Notes: a model not told the origin generated them from the sequence alone. A stretch of 64,000 nt of DNA from Talpa occidentalis (GCF_014898055.3 NW_023601212.1:49898329-49962328); one strand, 5' to 3'; counted from the stretch's first letter, positions 45,242-57,872 are shown. Program-made: numbers and translations.

Positions 45242-48200
45242 ATGATCCCTTCCAGTGCATCCATGTTGCTGCAAATTGCATGTGTTTATCTTTTTTGAAT
45301 GCTGAGTAATATTCCATGGTATATATGTACCCATCATTTCTTGATCCAGTCATCTATTTTTGGCATTTGGGTTGTTCCAAAGCTTAGCTATTGTAAACAG
45401 TGCTGCTATAAACATAGGAGTGCAGTGCTCTTTGGAATTGATGTTTCTGTGTCCTTTGGGTAAATACCTAGGAGTGGAATTGCTGGATCATATGGAAGCT
45501 CTATGTTTAGTAGGTCCAGAAATCTCCACACAGCTCTCCATAGTGGTTGGACCAGTTTGCACTCCCACCAACAGTGCACAAGAGTTCCTTTTTCTCCACA
45601 TCCTCGCCAACATTTGTTGTTGCTAGTTTTTTTAATATGTGCCATTCTCACTGGTGTGAGATGGTATCTCATGGTAGTTTTGATTTGCATTTCCCTGATT
45701 ACAAGTGATGTTGAACATTTTTTCATATGTCTGTTGGCCATTTGCATTTCCTCTTCAGAGAAGTTTCTTTTTAGCTCTTCTGCCATTTTTTGACTGGATT
45801 ATTTTCTTTGTTGTTGCTGAGTCTCATCAGCTCTTTGCAGATTTTGTGATCAGTCCTTTATCATTAGTGTTGGGTGCAAAAATGTTCTCCCAGTTGGTGG
45901 GGTTTCTCTTTGTTTTTGTTATTGTCTCTTTTGCTGTGCAGAAGCTCTTTAATTTGATGTAGTCCCAGCTGTTTATCTTTTCTTCACTATCACTGCTTTG
46001 GGTGATGTGTCTGTAAAGATGTCTTTGATGTGCAAATCCCGTAGTGTTTCGCTATATTTCCTTCTATGTATTTTATGGTTTCAGGTCTTATGTCTAGTTC
46101 TTTAATCCATTTTGAGTTGATTTTGTGTATGGTGTGAGGTAGTGGTCAAGCTTCATTCTTTTGCATGTAGCGACCCAGTTTTCCCAGCACCATTTATTGA
46201 ACAAACTTTCTTTGCTCCAATGCATAGTCTTTGCTCCTTTGTCAAAGATTAGTTGACCATAAATCTGTGGGTTTATTTCTGGATTTTCTATTCGATTCCA
46301 TTGGTCTGTATGTCTGTTCTTGTTCCAATACCATGCAGTTTTGATGATTATGGCTTTGTAGTATAGTTTGAAGTCTGGGAGTGTGATGCCTCCATTTCCT
46401 TCTTTTTTTTTCAGTAGAGCTTTGGCTATTCGGGGTTTTTGGTGATTCCATATGAATTTCATCAATAATTGTTCTATTTCTTTGAAGAATGCCATTGAGA
46501 TTTTGATTGGAATAGCATTGAATCTGTATATTGCTTTTGGTAGGATGGCCATTTTAATAATGTTTATTCTTCCAATCCATGAGCAGGGGATGTCTTTCCA
46601 TTTCTTTGTGTCTTCTTCTATTTCTTTTAACAGTGTTTTATAGTTTTCTTTGTATAGGTCCTTTACCTCTTTTGTTAGATTTTCCCAAATATTTGATTTT
46701 TTTTGTTTCGATAATAAGGGGTGGTTTTTTTGATTTCTTCTTCTTCAGATTTATTGTTTGTGTATAGGAAGGCTACTGACTTTTGCGTGTTGATTTTGTA
46801 TCCTGCCACTTTACTGAATTGATTGATGAGTTGAATTAGTTTTTCTGTGGAGATTTTGGGGTTCTCTATGTATATTATCATATCATCTGCAAATAGTGAT
46901 AGTTTGACTTCTTCTTTTCCTATTTGGATTCCTTGGATGTCTTTCTCTTGTCTTATTGCTCTGGCTAGGACTTCCAGTATTATATTGAAAAGCAGTGGTG
47001 AGAGTGGACATCCTTGTCTTGTTCCAGATCTTAATGGAATTGCTTTCAGCTTTTCACCATTGAGAATGATACTGGCTGTTGGCTTGTCATAGATGGCCTT
47101 TATGATGTTGAGGTATGTTCCTTGTATCCCAAGAATTTCAAGGGCTTTTATCATGAATGGGTGTTGCACTTTGTCGAAAGCTTTCTCAGCATCTATTGAT
47201 ATTATCATATGGTTTTTATATTTCTTTTTGTTGATGTGTTGGATAACGTTGATTGATTTTCGGATGTTAAACCATCCTTGTGCCCTGGAATGAATCCAAC
47301 TTGGTCGTGGTGAATTATCTTATGGATACATTGTTGGATTCTGATAGCTAAAATTTTATTGAGGATTTTTGCATCAGTGTTCATTAGGGAGATTGGCCTA
47401 TAGTTTTCCTTTTTTGTGTTGTCCTTATTCGGTTTTGGTATTAGTGTAATATTGGCTTCATAGAACGTGTTTGGTATTGTCCCTTCCTTCTCAATTTTTG
47501 GAAGAGTTTGTGAAGGATAGGCACTAATTCGTCTCTGAATGTTTGGTAGAATTCATTTGTAAATCCATCAGGTCCTGGGCTTTTGTTTTTGGGGAGGTTT
47601 TTAATTACCATTTCAATTTCGCTGCTTGTAATTGGTCTGTTTAGGTGTTCTATTTCTTCTTTATCTAGCTTTGGGTGATTGTAGAGTTGTAGGAATTTGT
47701 CCATCTCCTCTAGATTGTTGAACTTGTTTCCATATACTGTTCATAGTAGTTACTGATTATTCTTTTGATTTCTGCTGTGTCCGTTGTGATTTCTCCTCTT
47801 TCATTTATGATCCTGTGTATTTGTGCTTTCTCCTTTTTTTCCTTTGTGAGCCTGGCTAGGGTTTTGTCTATTTTATTTATTTTTTCAAAGAACTCTTGGT
47901 TTCATTGATCTTTTGGATTGTTTTTTAGTTTCAATTTCATTTATTTCTGCTTTGGTTTTTATTATTTCTTTTCTTCTACTGGTTTTGGGGTTTTTTTGTT
48001 GTTCTTTTTCTAGATCTTTGAGCTTCGAGATTAGGTGTTTCTTTGAGTTCTTTCTTGTTTTTTTGATGTGAGCTTCTATTGCTATATATTTTCCTCTTAT
48101 TACGCTGCTTGCTGCATCCCATACATTTAGGATTTGGTGTCCTCCTTGTCATTCAATTCAAAGAATTTTTTAATTTCTTCTTTGATCTCCTCGTTAGTCC

Positions 48201-48972
48201 AGTGGTCTTCCAGTAGTGTGGCTTTTAATCTCCATGAGGTAGGATAGTTCCTTGCCTTCTTTTTATGATTTATTTCTAGTTTGATGCCTTCGTGGTCAGA
48301 AAAGATGGTTGGTATGATTTCAATCTTGGTGTATCTGTTGATGTTTGTCTTGTGCCCCAGTATGTGATCGATCCTGGAGAATGATCCGTGTGCGCTTGAG
48401 AAAAATGTGTACTCCCGTTTTTTTGGGTTTAGTGTTCTATAGATGTCTGTTAAGCCCAAATGCTCTAGGTCTTATTTAGAGCTTTAGTTTCTTTACTTAT
48501 TTTTTGTCTGTTGATCTATCCATTGTTGATAGTGGTGTGTTGAAGTCTCCCACTACATATGTGTTTTCTCTGATGTCTGTTTTCAGAGAGGACAACAGTT
48601 GTCTGATATATTTTGGTGCTCTTTCGTTTGGTGAGTATATGTTAATGAGTGTTATTTCTTCTTGAAGTATTGTCCCCTTAATCATAATGTAGTGACCATT
48701 GGGGTCTCTTTATTTTTTTTGAGTTTGAAGTCTGTTTTATCTGATATAAGTATAGCTGTTCTGCTTTCTTTTTGGCCCATTTGCTTGTAGGATTGTTTTC
48801 CATCCTTTGACTTTGAGCCTATTTTTATTTTTGTAGCTAAATGTGTTTCCTGGAGACAGCAAAAGGTTGGGTTTGTTTCTTAATCCAGGCTGCAACTCTG
48901 TGTCTTTTTATTGAAGAGTTTAGTCCATTACATTTAGAGTTATATTGATATGTTAGCATCTGTATTTGCCAT
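45242..48972 (-). pseudogene. L1 ORF2, copy B, C-terminus cut by gap
   Basis: The same protein as in copy A, from the ATG at 48,972. Open blocks at 46,094-46,552, 46,675-47,208, 47,441-47,704, 48,127-48,459 and 48,497-48,685 carry RT and endonuclease motifs but are split by many more frame changes. The break near 38,520-38,545 of copy A is not present here, where 48,497-48,685 is continuous. Others, for example at 48,508 (TGTCTG against TGTCTTG in A), occur only here. Damage that differs between two views of one insertion points to base-calling errors. Confidence 0.93.
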
Positions 48973-49046
48973 TATGTTTGTCTTTCCTTTGATTTTATTT
49001 ATTATTCTTTTAATAACTTTTTTTTTTTTTTGGTCTTCTTTCGTTG

Positions 49047-49955
49047 TTATTCGTCCCTCTGAGGTTCTGGCTTTAGGATTCCTTGTAGTATTTTTTGGAG
49101 TGGGGGTTTAGTCGCAATGAAATTCCGGAGTTTCTCTTTGTCTGGGAAGGTCCATATTCTTTCTTCATGGAGGAAAGAGAGCTTTGCGGGATAGAGTATT
49201 CTTGGTTGGCATCTGTTTTCTTGGAGTCTGTTGACTATGTCCCTCCACTCTCTCCTTGCCCGTAGTGTTTCTTCAGAGAAGTCTGATGTCAGCCTGATTG
49301 GTTTTCCTTTGAATGTTATCTGTTTCTTCCCTCTTGTCAGCTTCATTATTTTTTCCTTGTCCTGGATTCTTGGGAGCTTTACTATTATGTGTCTTGCTGT
49401 GTTTTCTTTCGTCGTGGAAGTTTGGTGTTCTTCTTGCTTCTTGTATATCAATTTTCAGCTCCTTCTTCTCATTTGGGAAGTTCTCTTCAATTATATCCAT
49501 GAATATTTTCTCTGTTCCTACGTCTCTCTCCTCTCCTTCTGGAATTCCTATAACTCTTATATTTCCTTTCCTCATGGAGTCAGATAGTTCCGAAGTCTTT
49601 CTTCATTCTTTCCTTCGTACTCTCTTTCCTTTTCTGTTTTGGTTCTTTTTATTTTGTGTCTTCAAGATTACTTATTCGTTCTTCCATTTCATCTATTCTG
49701 CTTTCATTGCTTTTCCCAGAGTTCTTTAGTTCCTCCATTAATTCTTTGATCTCCTGCATTTCTCTTACTTCCCTCTTTAGGGACTCAATTTCCTTCTTCT
49801 GATCTATCACTTTTTTAATCATGGCAATTTTTAAATTCTCTTTCTGGAAGGCTCAGAAGTTCTTCCAAGTTGCTGTCGTTGCAATCTGGGGAGTGGTTTT
49901 CTTTTTGTGTGTGCTTTTTCCTGAGGATTTTAGGTTGCGTGTGGTTCTTCTACTC
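49047..49955 (-). pseudogene. L1 ORF1, copy B
   Basis: The C-terminal domain is open from 49,047 to 49,451 across the point where copy A is broken. The RRM region (49,273-49,575) lies in another frame because T-run lengths differ, and the coiled-coil part has extra gaps near 49,590-49,660. The upstream end is placed by similarity to copy A and the start is not resolved. Confidence 0.85.
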
Positions 49956-51290
49956 CCTACTGTCTGTTTTCTAATTTGTCGTATGCGTTGGGACACTGTG
50001 TTGCTCGGACTGACTGACATCTTGGGTGAACTTCTCCGCTCCCTCTGGCTCTTCAGGAGCCATCTCTGTCTTCTGGGGGAGCTTTCTGCTGGTGTTAGGC
50101 AGTTTTTACTTAAGAAATGTCCCTGTTCTCAAATGGCGAAGCGGGATGCAGTCCCTGCGCCTCCGGTTTCAGGCACACTCTTCTGCGCACCCGGTCTGCC
50201 CCGGACGTGGGTGCCTGCTCCCTCTGTGGGCTCAGACTGCTGGTCGGAAGGGGCCTGGCGTGGAATAACTTCCCGGCTGGCCACTGGGTCCCAGAAACTT
50301 CTGCCCTTTTCAAGCAGTCTTAAGAAATGTCCTGTTTTATAGGGTGTTAGTGACTTTTTTTTTTCCTGGTCGCTAGGTGGCGCCAGAGATCTCTCCTATT
50401 GTCCTTGGGGGCTGTTTTTGCCTCCCCCCACCCCGTGGGACAGAGAACAGAGCGGGAATGGTAGGGTACACCTCAACAGCTTTGGGGTGCTGTGTCTGCC
50501 TTGTGCCCCACCGTCGTGGAGACCACGCCCCGAATTTTCCGTGCCCCGGGTCTCAGTTCAAAGCCCTCAGTTCCAGGACGCGGGCTGTAGCCCAGTTCAG
50601 TGGCGCGGGAATGGCGCCTTTTGCGCAGCTCCCGTGCCTGGGCGCCTGGTTCCTGCTCACTCAGGGAGGGACCTTCACCTCAGTGAGGACCTCCGTGCGT
50701 CTCCCCGCAAGCCTAGGTCGTCTCCCGCAAGCCTAGGTCGCAGGCGCGGGACCTGGGCAGCCCGCGATCCAGGTCTGCACTTGCTTTTCAAGCTCCCCGA
50801 GCGCGCCGCGTTCCCGCGCCAGCTTACCGGCAGCCCGGGCTGTGTGCGCGTTCCTGGGGTCTTTGTTCTCTCTAATGGCGCCCAGCCGTTCGCTCACCGC
50901 GCGGCGGATCCTGCAGGGTTCGCCTCAGCTCCCGTTCACGGGTGTGGTGGCTGCAAAAGTTCCTTTCCACTCACAGTCCCCGCTTGCTGCGTCGTTTGTT
51001 CTTGTGGGCCGTTTTGGTTTGTTGTTTCCTCCTCTCTGCGGTCGGAGAGTGCCGCCTCTGTGGGCGGGGGAGGGGAGCAGGGTTCTGCGCTTCCTCCCTT
51101 CTAGTCCTTTTTTATGGCCACTTTTTCTTTGGGCAGTTCGCTGGCGTCACCCGTTATCTTCCGTGTCCCACTTCTCACTGGGACCTGCCGCTTTCCTCTC
51201 CTATTCACTTTTTTTAATGGGAGATCTTACTCGCAGCGTCTCCTCGCCGCCATGTTGCTCCCGCCCCCTCACTTTCCTCCTTACTAGTTT
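49956..51290 (-). promoter_or_regulatory. L1 5' UTR / internal promoter, copy B
   Basis: A CpG-rich counterpart of 39,830-41,170. The YY1-like motif is at 51,246-51,257 and the 21-bp tandem repeat at 50,698-50,738, with one C missing in its second unit. Confidence 0.85.
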
Positions 51291-51349
51291 CAAGACTGGT
51301 CTTTTCTACCCCCACTTCAGACACCAGTTGAAAATCCAGGCCCATCCAT

Positions 51350-51470
51350 CATTGTGCTTCTGACCAATTGGAGCTAACTTGCCCAAGGCCACAAGGGGAG
51401 AGAAAGACAAATCTGTGGAACTTAAATCCAAAGGTTCCTAGCCATCACTCAGGCAGTCTCCCTCATTGCA
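51350..51470 (-). repeat. MIR fragment (copy B of 41,230-41,350)
   Basis: The same sequence as in copy A, with small gaps (for example AAGGGGAGAG for AAGGCTGAGAG). Confidence 0.45.
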
Positions 51471-51524
51471 ACTCAAGTCTCCCTGGACTCTGGTAGCCAC
51501 TAGCTCTCCACCAGCAACTGACCA

Positions 51525-52010
51525 ATCACCTGCATATTGGAGATCCTCATGACTGCCTCCTTTACTTTGATTAAATTGCTCGTATCAAAAATTGCTATGA
51601 GTGTGGTAATATGAAGAGACACACAGGAGAAGGACTGGGCTGTTTTTGTGGGTGTATAACATATGCAAACTAGAATACAATACATGACTATTATGTGTTT
51701 AAGTGAAGAGGTGGGAATAAAATCCCCAAAGAATACAGTAGAGGTCTGTAAGAGTCTTAAAACATATGGGAAGTGTTATAAATTGTTTGAGGCTAGACTG
51801 TGATATGATAAAGATATATATTACAAACTGTAGAGCAACTATAAAGGCAAAAGGAGTGTATCCACAATTAGTAGGCCAGTAGGCGGTGGTTAAATCAAAC
51901 AAGTAGTTGCAATTAAATTGCTAGGCTAACACAATTTACTTAGTGTTAACCAGTTTATTGTACAAAAATGAGAAAATACTGAGGAAAATGAAGATGGAGC
52001 ATGGAAGGAG
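51525..52010 (+). mobile_element. Old L1 segment (copy B)
   Basis: Counterpart of 41,404-41,890. Copy B keeps AAATCCCCAAAGAATAC where copy A reads AAATCCAAAGAATAC, agreeing with the related left arm at 34,579. Confidence 0.65.
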
Positions 52011-52034
52011 CCACTCTCCCCTTTTTGGGGGGGA

Positions 52035-52300
52035 TTTTTTTTTTTTTTAAGATTATTTATGCATATAAGAACTGGAGTGTAGCCCAGCAGTGTGGAGGGT
52101 GAGAGGATTCACCAGAGACAGTGGGGAGAAGAACAGGCAGACTGACTGAAACACACTGCTGAGGGAGCAGTGGGTGAGACAGGAGAGGTCTGCTGCACCA
52201 TGTGGGTAGCTCCCTGGCCTGCCAGGGATGAACTCGTGCTGCAGAGGCTGCCGATTGCTTCATAGTGCTGTGCTTAACCCCTTGCGCCACCAGGGAGGCC
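52035..52300 (-). mobile_element. tRNA-derived SINE, type 1 (copy B)
   Basis: Counterpart of 41,918-42,185 with single-base losses, such as one T in the ATTTATTTATGC tail and one T in GGGATTGAAC. Confidence 0.92.
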
Positions 52301-52659
52301 TCTTTGGGGATTTAATGGCAGCATCATCACAGGACGCATAAGCATGAGAGATCAATAACTTCATCTCCAGGTCCTCTTCCCTCTGTAATGAATGGAAGCT
52401 GGGGCTGAAAATTCCAAGCTTCTAATCATGGCTTAGTCTTTGTGGTGACCACCCATTCAGGAGTCCACAAGAGTCACCTCATTTAGAACAAAGAGACTGC
52501 AGTCACCCAGCAGATTCCAAAAGGTTTAGGAAGTATGTGTCAGGAACCAGGATCAGAAACCAAATATTTGAACAAAAGATGTCCTTAGTGCTCTTATCAC
52601 TTAGGAAATTACCAGGGGCTTAGGAGCACTGTGTCAGGAAGTGGGACAGAAACCAGCAT

Positions 52660-53915
52660 ATATTCCATTATCTCACCATATGTGTATCACTTTTCTTAAA
52701 ACAGCCCATTATCTTTTACTTTTTATTTTTAACTAATATATATTGTAACTAATATTTTAACTAATATTATTGTTATTGAAGTACTGTTGTTCTACATCCT
52801 TGCTAGCGTTTTGATGGTATAGGATTCCCCACTCTGGTGTAGGCACCATAGCCCTCCCTCTATCCCATAGTCCATTGTGGCCCCCTCCTCATCCCTCATC
52901 TTCCCAATCAATTATCTTTCAAAGAGATTTTAAAAGTGAAAAAAAAGACCCTATCTTTAACCTTATATTTACCATTTCAAACCTCTTTATTATTTTGTAT
53001 TGATCCAAATTTCTCCTAGTATATTTCTTCTGCCTGAAGAACTTTAAATATTTCTAGCATAGACCTACTGGCAATAAATTATCTGTTTTTATTCACCTTT
53101 TAAAAAGCCTCTATTTAGGGCCTCCCTGGTGATGTAGGGGTTAAGTCTCAAAGCTATTTCCATGAAGATCTGAGTTCGATCCCCAGCCAGGGAGGTGGCC
53201 CACATGGTGCAGCAGACCTCTCTTTTCTCCCCCGCGCTGCTCTTCAGCAGTGTGTTTCAGTAGATTTGCCTGTTCTGCTCCCCACTCTGTCTCTGGTGAA
53301 TCCTCTCAGCCCCAGCACCTCTGGCCTACATCCCAGTTCTTGTATGCAAAAATAAATAATTTTTTAAAAATTAAAAATAAAAAAAGTCTCTAACATTACT
53401 TTTTGAAAGATATTTTTAATGTAGAACTCTAGGTTGACTTTTTTCTTTTAGCACTTTAGAGGCATCACAACACTGTCTTATATTTGATGAGAAGTCAGCT
53501 GTCTTCCATATTTTTGCTGTTTTCTATATATTATGACCCCCACTCCCAACTGCTCTTAAGATGTTCTGTTTATCATGAGTTTCCACCAATTTGATTATCA
53601 TGTGACTTGGTGTTATTTTCTTTGGATTAGTTTGTATTTCATCAGATTTCTTAAAACTGCAAGCTTGGAGTAGTCATCAAATAGACATTTTCAACCAGTG
53701 AACATTTCTTCACATGTTTTTCTTGTCTGCTCTCCCCTTCAAGAGTTCCCATCACACTGTGCTGGACAATTGGCACAGTCTCCCAGAGCTGATGTTCTCT
53801 TCATGTTATGCCCAGATGTTCCCCTGATTGTGTTTCCTTTATATACGTTTCTAATATTGTTTTAGATCAAAGGTCACAGATAACTTTTCTTGGTGCCTTA
53901 ACTGTTGTTAATCCT
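52660..53915 (-). mobile_element. Old L1 ORF1/5' region (copy B)
   Basis: Counterpart of 42,541-43,800, also split by the type 1 SINE. Confidence 0.65.
53117..53384 (+). mobile_element. tRNA-derived SINE, type 1 (copy B)
   Basis: Counterpart of 43,005-43,265. The head reads GGGCCTCCC here, the family form, against GAGCCTCCC in copy A. Confidence 0.9.
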
Positions 53916-53949
53916 ATTCAGACTAATTTCATTTCAGGTATTTCACTAA

Positions 53950-54250
53950 GAAAAATAAGGTGGGGGTCCTCCCCTGGTGGTGCAGCAGTTGAGCACTGGG
54001 CTGTGAAGCTGCCCGCAGCCTCTGCAGCGCCAGTTCGATCCCCAGCCGCCAGCGAGGGTCCCACATGGCGCGACAGACCTCTCCTGTTGCCTGCTGCTCC
54101 CCTCAGCAGTGTTTTCAGTCAGTCTGCCTGTTCTGTTCCCCGCTCTGGCTCTGGTGAATCCTCTCACCCTCCCGCGCTTCTGACTGCACCCAGTGCTTGT
54201 ATAAATAAATAAATAAATCTTTAAAAAAAGAAAAGAAAAATAAGGTGGGG
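53950..54250 (+). mobile_element. tRNA-derived SINE, type 2 (copy B)
   Basis: A perfect 16-bp TSD, GAAAAATAAGGTGGGG, lies at 53,950-53,965 and 54,235-54,250. It is the same insertion as 43,834-44,135. Confidence 0.95.
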
Positions 54251-54587
54251 AAGGGAGATAGACCCGAGGTGAAGAGTTTAACTACGTCAATCAGGGAAAC
54301 CTTACTGATAAGGTGAAATTTGAGCAAAGACATGATGGGGGTAAGGGAAAGACAGTCTTCATCATGCACCAAAACTTCTATTACACCATTCTCATTTCTG
54401 TTTAATCTGCCCATTTCTTCTAATATACCAAGGACAGCTTTTTATTCTATGTTTCCTTTAGTCTCCAATCTTCCTGAGTTATGTTCTTTTACTCCTTTAT
54501 CTATTTGTCGCTCCCATCTTCTTTTGATTCCCTTGCTTCTCTTATGGCTTTGCAGCTATAATGCTTTGATTTTACTCTCTCATTCTT

Positions 54588-54857
54588 TTTTAAAAAAGAG
54601 TTATTTATTTATGCATACAAGAACTGGGGTACAGGCCAGAGGTGTGGGGTGTGAGAGGATTCACCAGAGACAGAGTGGGGAACAGAACAGGCAGACTGAC
54701 TGAAATACACTGCTGAGGGGAGCAGCGGGCGAGACCAGAGAGGTCTGCTGTGCCATGTGGTTTGCTCCCTTGCTGGCTGGGGATAGAATTCATGCTGCAG
54801 AGGCTGCAGATTGCTTCATAGTGTGGTGCTTAACCCCTTGCACCACCAGGGAGGCCC
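54588..54857 (-). mobile_element. tRNA-derived SINE, type 1 (copy B)
   Basis: Counterpart of 44,468-44,739. Confidence 0.92.
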
Positions 54858-55603
54858 TGTTTAGTTTCCTTTTTGTCTTTTTTTCCCCAGTAGAAAAGGT
54901 AGGTGGAAGTTAAAAGTTGTGGCAGGGTTATATTAGGGGGGAAAGGATGTCCTAAGCAAACTCCATACAGGTTTTGGGGACTCCACGCCCACTCCAGATC
55001 AAAGCCATGAAGACACTGGGAAATACAAATCCCATCATCACCAAAGGGAGGGTTGCTGGGACCTGAGGGTGAAGTTAAGCAGCCAGGTTTAATACATAAT
55101 CAGCCATGTGGGCTGGGGTCGCTCTCTTGGCCTCACCACTCTTGGCTTTTTATCAGCTCTCAGCAGGTCATTGGGATTACAGCTCAGTGGAACAGGTAGG
55201 ACGCATTCACAAATTTATCTCCCTCTTTTTCTCCTTGAGTTATTCATTTCTTCATTTCCCCTTCTTTTGAAAATTAACCTTTTATTAACCTTTTTGTGTG
55301 CCTGCACTTGAGCATTTATAAGTCCCTTTTAAGCATGCGGGTGAGGACCCACAGTGATGCAACCTGTTTCATATAGGGTTGCTCTGTAACCGTTTGAACC
55401 CTCTCCACATAGAAAACCACTTTGAAGAAATGTGCATGTATCCCAAGATCTGTCAAGGATGTGCCTATTCTGCTGTTCTCTGGCAATGCTGCTTCCATGC
55501 CTAGTTTTCTTCCTTGTGGTTTGTTAGTATTGTTTTGTTATGATTGTTCTCCGAGAGAAAAGTAAATTAGAAAATTTTTCATTCCAATCTACAATCAGAC
55601 ATC
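54858..55603. other. Single-copy DNA continuing past the overlap
   Basis: Up to 55,259 it repeats 44,740-45,141. From 55,260 it is new sequence. No gene is recognised. Confidence 0.5.
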
Positions 55604-56423
55604 TCTAGCATTTATGACATCATCATTCATTTTTGTACACTGTATGATTTCCCATGAAATTCCCACCACCAATTCACCCGTACACCATCACCATAATCCC
55701 TTGTGCTCTTCCCGCCCCTGTCCTGATCCCTCTTCTCCCTCCTTCCCTACAGAATGTCTCTGGTCTAGGGTTGCCTGTTAATTTTAATTTTTACTTGATT
55801 ATAGTTATTTTTTTCCTGATCCCTTATTTGGTTCCCCTACATTCCTCTCATAAGTTAAACCATCTGATATTTTTTTCTTTTTCTTTCTGGCTTATTTCGC
55901 TGAGCATGATCCCTTCCAGCTCTCTCCATGTTGCTGCAAATGGCACAAGTTTATCCTTTTTGATTGTTGAAGACTATTCCATTGTGTATATATACAACAT
56001 CTTCTTGATCCAGTCATCTATTTTTGGGCATTTGGGTTATTTCCACAGCTTACCTACTATAAATAGTGCTGCAACAAACATAGGAGTGCAGGTGTTCTTT
56101 TGAATTAATGTTTTTGTGTCCTTTGAGTAGATCCCTAGGAGTGGAATTGCTGGATCATATGGAAGCTCTATATTTAGTAGGTCAAGAAATATCCACACAG
56201 CTCTCCATAGTGGTTGGACAAGTTTGCACTCCCACCAGCAGTGCAGGAGAGTTCCTTTTTCTCCACAACCTTGCCAACATTTGTTGTTGCTAGTTTTTTT
56301 AATATGTGCCATTCTCACTGGTGTGAGATGGTATCTCATTGTGGTTTTGATTTGCATTTCCTTGATTATGAGTCAATGTTGAATATTTTTTCATATGCTT
56401 GTTAGCCATTTTCTAGCATTTAT
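55604..56423 (-). mobile_element. 5'-truncated L1, with TSD
   Basis: The TSD TCTAGCATTTAT lies at 55,604-55,615 and 56,412-56,423. The 796-bp insert holds a 3' UTR (TTCATTTTTGTACACTGTAT matches the reverse complement of the end of the L1 at 21,237, not the young L1) and the ORF2 C-terminus. The frame at 56,037-56,357 has [18 protein letters not shown] and stops early after KLWK. A non-young subfamily. Confidence 0.9.
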
Positions 56424-56535
56424 TTCAATTCAACTCAACCCAATAAATATTTATTGAGTGCCCATGAAAACTAAGGTATTGTTTTAGTGCCAGGGAGAGT
56501 AAAAAGATGGGGGCAAAAAAATCACAGCAAGTATT
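56424..56535 (-). repeat. L2 3' end
   Basis: CCAATAAATATTTATTGAGT then TTTAGTGCCAGGGAGAG resembles the antisense L2 terminus. Confidence 0.55.
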
Positions 56536-57689
56536 TGAAGTACACAAGTAACTCCATTCTATTTGGAACACAAGTATAAAGAAAAAAATTCTCATCCATC
56601 TTGATAGTGGCAAAAGGAGTGTTGTTTCAGCAAAAGAGTCTTTGCAACTTTGCCTTTAGTGAAATAGTCCTATTTATGTTCTGGGAACCCTCAGGGCTAT
56701 CCTAATAATAGCAATGCCTGGAAGTATTAATAAATGATGCTGAACCATCCAGATCCTTATGGTAACTAATATTCAGCATGTTTTGGGTAGATGCTTTCAT
56801 CCAGAACCACACGGGCCACTTAACAAATAGAATTTATTAAAAAAAAAAATAAGACCAAATGTAGGATAGGTTGTTCTGTAAAGTGGACTCTTGCCTAGCT
56901 GACAGTGTGTGTGGCTGCGCCCTGCAGACTTAAAGTAATTGTTCTTTGGTAATTAAGAAAAAAAAAGACCATGTTTCTCGAGGAAGCTAGATAAACAAGA
57001 AATAAAGGGGATCAAGGGCTACCAGGATCCTGATGAAGCTATAGGCAATGAAGCAGATTTAAATACAACTGAGCAGACCTGGCATGTAGTGACTAATTTT
57101 TATTCTCCTTAAATCTAGGGATATTGGAACCAAAAATTAAGCCACAAAATATCACTGGGTTAAATTGCTACTTCTTGCTGCCCCAACCAGGACAAAAGGT
57201 CCTCATCTCCAAGAAACATGAAGTCACTGTCCAAGCATGTGCTCGTTCATTTGCCCCTGACCTCTGTCGTACAAACAATCATATTTTGTTCAGTATGGAG
57301 TTCTGGGCAGAAGCCATTGGAATTTTGAATTGCTATTTGTAAAATAGAGCTTTCAGGTGAATAGTGGTTTTTTGCTCTTTCTGAATGTTGTGGGATGTCC
57401 TCGTGGGATGGGTCAGTACGAGAACCCTGGCATTGGGGAGGGACCTGGGATGAAAAATCCAAGTGCTGCTGACTTAAGGCCAGACCTTGACTTTCCAAAA
57501 CATGAGTGTATGCTCATGTCATATTAGTGATGGATGGTTAGTTCTGGACTTGAAATAACCACTCAAGCAGATTTCTAGAAAGTCTATTGGATTACCTAAC
57601 AATGATATTCAGAGAGATACTATTAGAAGAGATAGGAGGAGGAGAATTGACAGCCATGAAGTTAAGACCTCTGTGGCAGGAATTCTCTG
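56536..57689. other. Single-copy DNA, no exon recognised
   Basis: An A run at about 56,839-56,849 and short open frames only. None shows a known domain. Confidence 0.45.
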
Positions 57690-57872
57690 AAATGTGTCCC
57701 CCCATATCAGCCACAGCAGCATCACCTGGGAACCTGCTAGAAAAATACAAATTCTCAGTCCTGTTCTGAGACCAACCAAATCAGAAATATTGCTATCATG
57801 GTTAAAGCCCACAATCTGTGTTTAACAAATCCTCCAGGTGATTCTGATATATGTAAAAGTTTGAGAACTCGT
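57690..57872 (+). mobile_element. MER5-type DNA transposon relic, first copy
   Basis: GCAGCATCACCTGGGAACCT, GCTAGAAAAATACAAATTCT and CAGGTGATTCTGATATATG follow the MER5 (nonautonomous hAT) consensus, ending with TTTGAGAACTCGTG. Confidence 0.75.

Larger units (their letters stand above)
45242..51307 (-). mobile_element. Young LINE-1, second appearance (copy B)
   Basis: The sequence starts inside ORF2 at the base equivalent to 35,085 in copy A, so the last ORF2 codons, the 3' UTR and the poly(A) tail are absent. It runs to the same 5' end and the same TSD, here CAAGACTGGTCTTTTCT at 51,291-51,307. Sharing an insertion site means this is the same insertion event seen twice and not an independent L1. 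Compared with copy A there are dozens of one-base gaps, mostly in homopolymers, and only a few substitutions. Confidence 0.95.

Noticed and set aside
35085..55259. True tandem segmental duplication or two L1 insertions
   Set aside because: The shared TSD means one insertion event, and edges coinciding with the gap favour an assembly overlap. Not excluded without reads.
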